Shown here one piece after another: positions 62,784 to 64,000 of a DNA stretch of 64,000 bases. The stretch comes from Amycolatopsis coloradensis (lineage in GTDB: Bacteria; Actinomycetota; Actinomycetes; Mycobacteriales; Pseudonocardiaceae), in NCBI RefSeq assembly GCF_001953865.1, contig NZ_MQUQ01000002.1, positions 238,047 through 302,046 of the forward strand. Reading direction: 5' to 3'. The position numbers and the translations under genes were made by a program. Position 1 is the first letter of the stretch. Every line of letters starts with the position of its first letter. Below the pieces are notes generated by a model. The model saw only the letters and a list, made by a program, of their open reading frames with translations. It made no database searches and was not told the origin of the DNA.

Positions 62784-63308
62784 ATGACACAGGCATTCAC
62801 GCAGCAGACCACGTTCACCGAGCCCCAGGGGCGGGCTCAGCTCCCGACGCTGCCCAGCGGGTGGCCGATCGGCTCTTACGAGTCGTACTCCGAAGCGCAG
62901 CGTGCGGTCGACCACCTCGCGGGAACCGACTTCCCGATCACGGACGTCACCATCGTCGGTGTGGAACCGATCCTGGTCGAGCGGATCGCCGGGCGGATGG
63001 GCTGGAGCAAGGTGCTGACCAGCTCGGCGCTGTCGGGCGCGATGTTCGGTATGTTCCTCGGCCTCGTGCTGAGCCTGCTGAACCCGGGCGCCGGACTGGT
63101 GCCGATCCTCGTCGGTCTCGTCGGTGGTATCGGGTTCAACCTGCTGTTCGGCGCGCTGGGGTACGCGGCATCGAAGAACAAGCGCGGATTCATCTCGCAG
63201 AGCCAGCTGGTCGCCCGGCGTTATGACGTCCTGGCCCAGCCGCGCAACGCCGAGAAGGGCCGCGCCCTGCTGGCCGACCTGGCCGCCAGGAGCGCTTTCC
63301 TCCACTGA
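62784..63308 (+). CDS. General stress protein 17M-like membrane protein
   Basis: A 174-residue protein with an N-terminal GSP17M/YflT-like domain (PIGSYESYSEAQRAVDHLAGTD, then VTIVGVEPI). Two hydrophobic helices follow (about 80-98 and 104-125), then a short C-terminal tail. Such proteins are stress-induced in actinomycetes; the mechanism is unknown. ATG 62784 has GAGGTGAGAAGG upstream. It is followed by a strong terminator. Confidence 0.8.
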   Translation: MTQAFTQQTTFTEPQGRAQLPTLPSGWPIGSYESYSEAQRAVDHLAGTDFPITDVTIVGVEPILVERIAGRMGWSKVLTSSALSGAMFGMFLGLVLSLLNPGAGLVPILVGLVGGIGFNLLFGALGYAASKNKRGFISQSQLVARRYDVLAQPRNAEKGRALLADLAARSAFLH

Positions 63309-63320
63309 GCCTGATCCCCA

Positions 63321-63366
63321 CGCGACTCGGCACCTCCCCCGCGGTGGTGCCGAGTCGCGGCGTTTT
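63321..63366 (+). terminator. Rho-independent terminator
   Basis: CGCGACTCGGCACC (63321-63334) pairs perfectly with GGTGCCGAGTCGCG (63346-63359) and is followed by GCGTTTTTA. It ends the stress-protein transcript and abuts the convergent aspartyl-tRNA synthetase stop. Confidence 0.9.
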
Positions 63367-64000
63367 TACGGGGCCAGGCGGTGCAGGTCACGCGGGAAGA
63401 GCGTCGCCTGGCGCACGTTGGGCAATCCGAGCAGCCGGGCCGTCCAGCGTTCGAGACCGAGCGCGAACCCGCCGTGTGGCGGCATGCCGTGCGCGAAGAC
63501 GTCCAGATAGTCCCGGTACGGCTCGGCGGACTCACCCCGCACCGCCAGCGCGGTGACGTAGTCGGCATACCGATGCAAGCGCTGGCCACCGGTCACCAGT
63601 TCCAGCCCGCGGAAGAGCAGGTCGAAACTGTTCGAGTACGCGGGCCGCTCCGGGTCCGGGTGCGTGTAGAACGGCCGCTTCGCCATCGGATACCCGGTGA
63701 CGAAAAGGAACTCCGAGCCGTGCGTGCGCAGCGCCCAGTCCGAAAGCAACCGTTCGTGCGCGGGCGCGAGGTCCGGTTCGCCGCGCGGGTCCTCGCCGGA
63801 GAGCCGGGCGATCAGGTCCTGGGCGTCCGCGAAGTGGATCTCCGGAATCTCTTCCGGCACCACGACTCCGCTCGCCGGGACGGCCGCGGCCATCCCCGCG
63901 ACGGCCTCACGCAGCACCGTCATCACGTCGTGGTGGTCTTCTACGAAGCCGAGTTCGGCGTCGAGACTCGTGTACTGCGCGAGATGCCGGGCCGTGTCGT
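63366..64000 (-). CDS. aspS: Aspartate-tRNA ligase, archaeal-type, 3' part
   Basis: The C-terminal 211 codons of a class II aminoacyl-tRNA synthetase; the frame runs off the right edge (no start in the window), with TARHLAQYTSLDAELGF and VEDHHDVM upstream of the first Met. The SEFLFVTGYPMAKRPFYTHP segment and motif 3, PHGGFALGLERWTARLLGLPN with LFPRD, match the short archaeal/non-discriminating AspRS group. Actinomycetes usually also have a long bacterial AspS, so this may be a second, Asn-tRNA-capable or specialised copy. Confidence 0.87.
   Translation of the reverse strand, partial: DTARHLAQYTSLDAELGFVEDHHDVMTVLREAVAGMAAAVPASGVVVPEEIPEIHFADAQDLIARLSGEDPRGEPDLAPAHERLLSDWALRTHGSEFLFVTGYPMAKRPFYTHPDPERPAYSNSFDLLFRGLELVTGGQRLHRYADYVTALAVRGESAEPYRDYLDVFAHGMPPHGGFALGLERWTARLLGLPNVRQATLFPRDLHRLAP

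Overview
The window is high-GC actinomycete chromosome, most like a Pseudonocardiaceae genome such as Amycolatopsis. This placement is inferred from the GTG/TTG starts, the ShbA-type sigma factor, the two-domain mycobacterial-style fatty acyl-CoA reductase, the pca and glycine-cleavage operon styles, and families of long perfect palindromes between genes. It was not established by any search. No tRNA, rRNA, IS element, phage or CRISPR array is visible. Most of the window is ordinary catabolic and housekeeping DNA organised in tight operons with many ATGA/GTGA overlaps.

Left part (0-25 kb): a PLP-dependent dehydratase faces an Lrp regulator. Accessory genes for a molybdenum hydroxylase (xdhC, coxE-like, MoxR ATPase, mocA-like) are split by about 4.9 kb carrying a frameshifted FAD monooxygenase, a secreted nucleoside hydrolase, a gene graveyard of palindromes and a LigD remnant, and a TetR/aldo-keto reductase pair. 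Next comes the beta-ketoadipate operon pcaI-J-F-H-G-D-C-R on the minus strand; pcaB is missing. An OYE-type oxidoreductase, a TetR regulator and an acetoacetate-decarboxylase/DJ-1 pair share four copies of one 19-bp operator. Then follow a 2-hydroxyacid dehydrogenase with glycerate kinase, several small conserved proteins, GtrA, two DUF202 proteins and the ShbA sigma factor.

Middle (25-36 kb): a split locus encodes every step expected for non-phosphorylative L-fucose (or related deoxysugar) oxidation. It has a mutarotase, an aldose dehydrogenase, a lactonase-type amidohydrolase, an L-fuconate dehydratase, an SDR dehydrogenase, a FAH-type diketo-acid hydrolase, a ribose/rhamnose-type ABC importer and a GntR regulator. 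A near-identical 11-bp site lies upstream of both halves.

Right part (36-64 kb): an MFS exporter, a gutted ferredoxin-reductase pseudogene, a fatty acyl-CoA reductase fusion, a GT-C-like membrane protein, a MocR regulator, an iron-box-controlled orphan ABC ATPase, a methyltransferase and a serine hydrolase. These are followed by a class A penicillin-binding protein whose transpeptidase motifs are lost, a FadR regulator and an overlapping DUF433/PIN-like toxin-antitoxin pair. After these comes a glycine-to-serine-to-pyruvate operon (gcvP-gcvT-gcvH-glyA-lipA-sdaA) behind a tandem glycine riboswitch. A gamma-glutamylation operon (glutamine synthetase-like, PuuD-like hydrolase, aldehyde dehydrogenase, SDR), a stress protein and the 3' part of an aspartyl-tRNA synthetase close the window.
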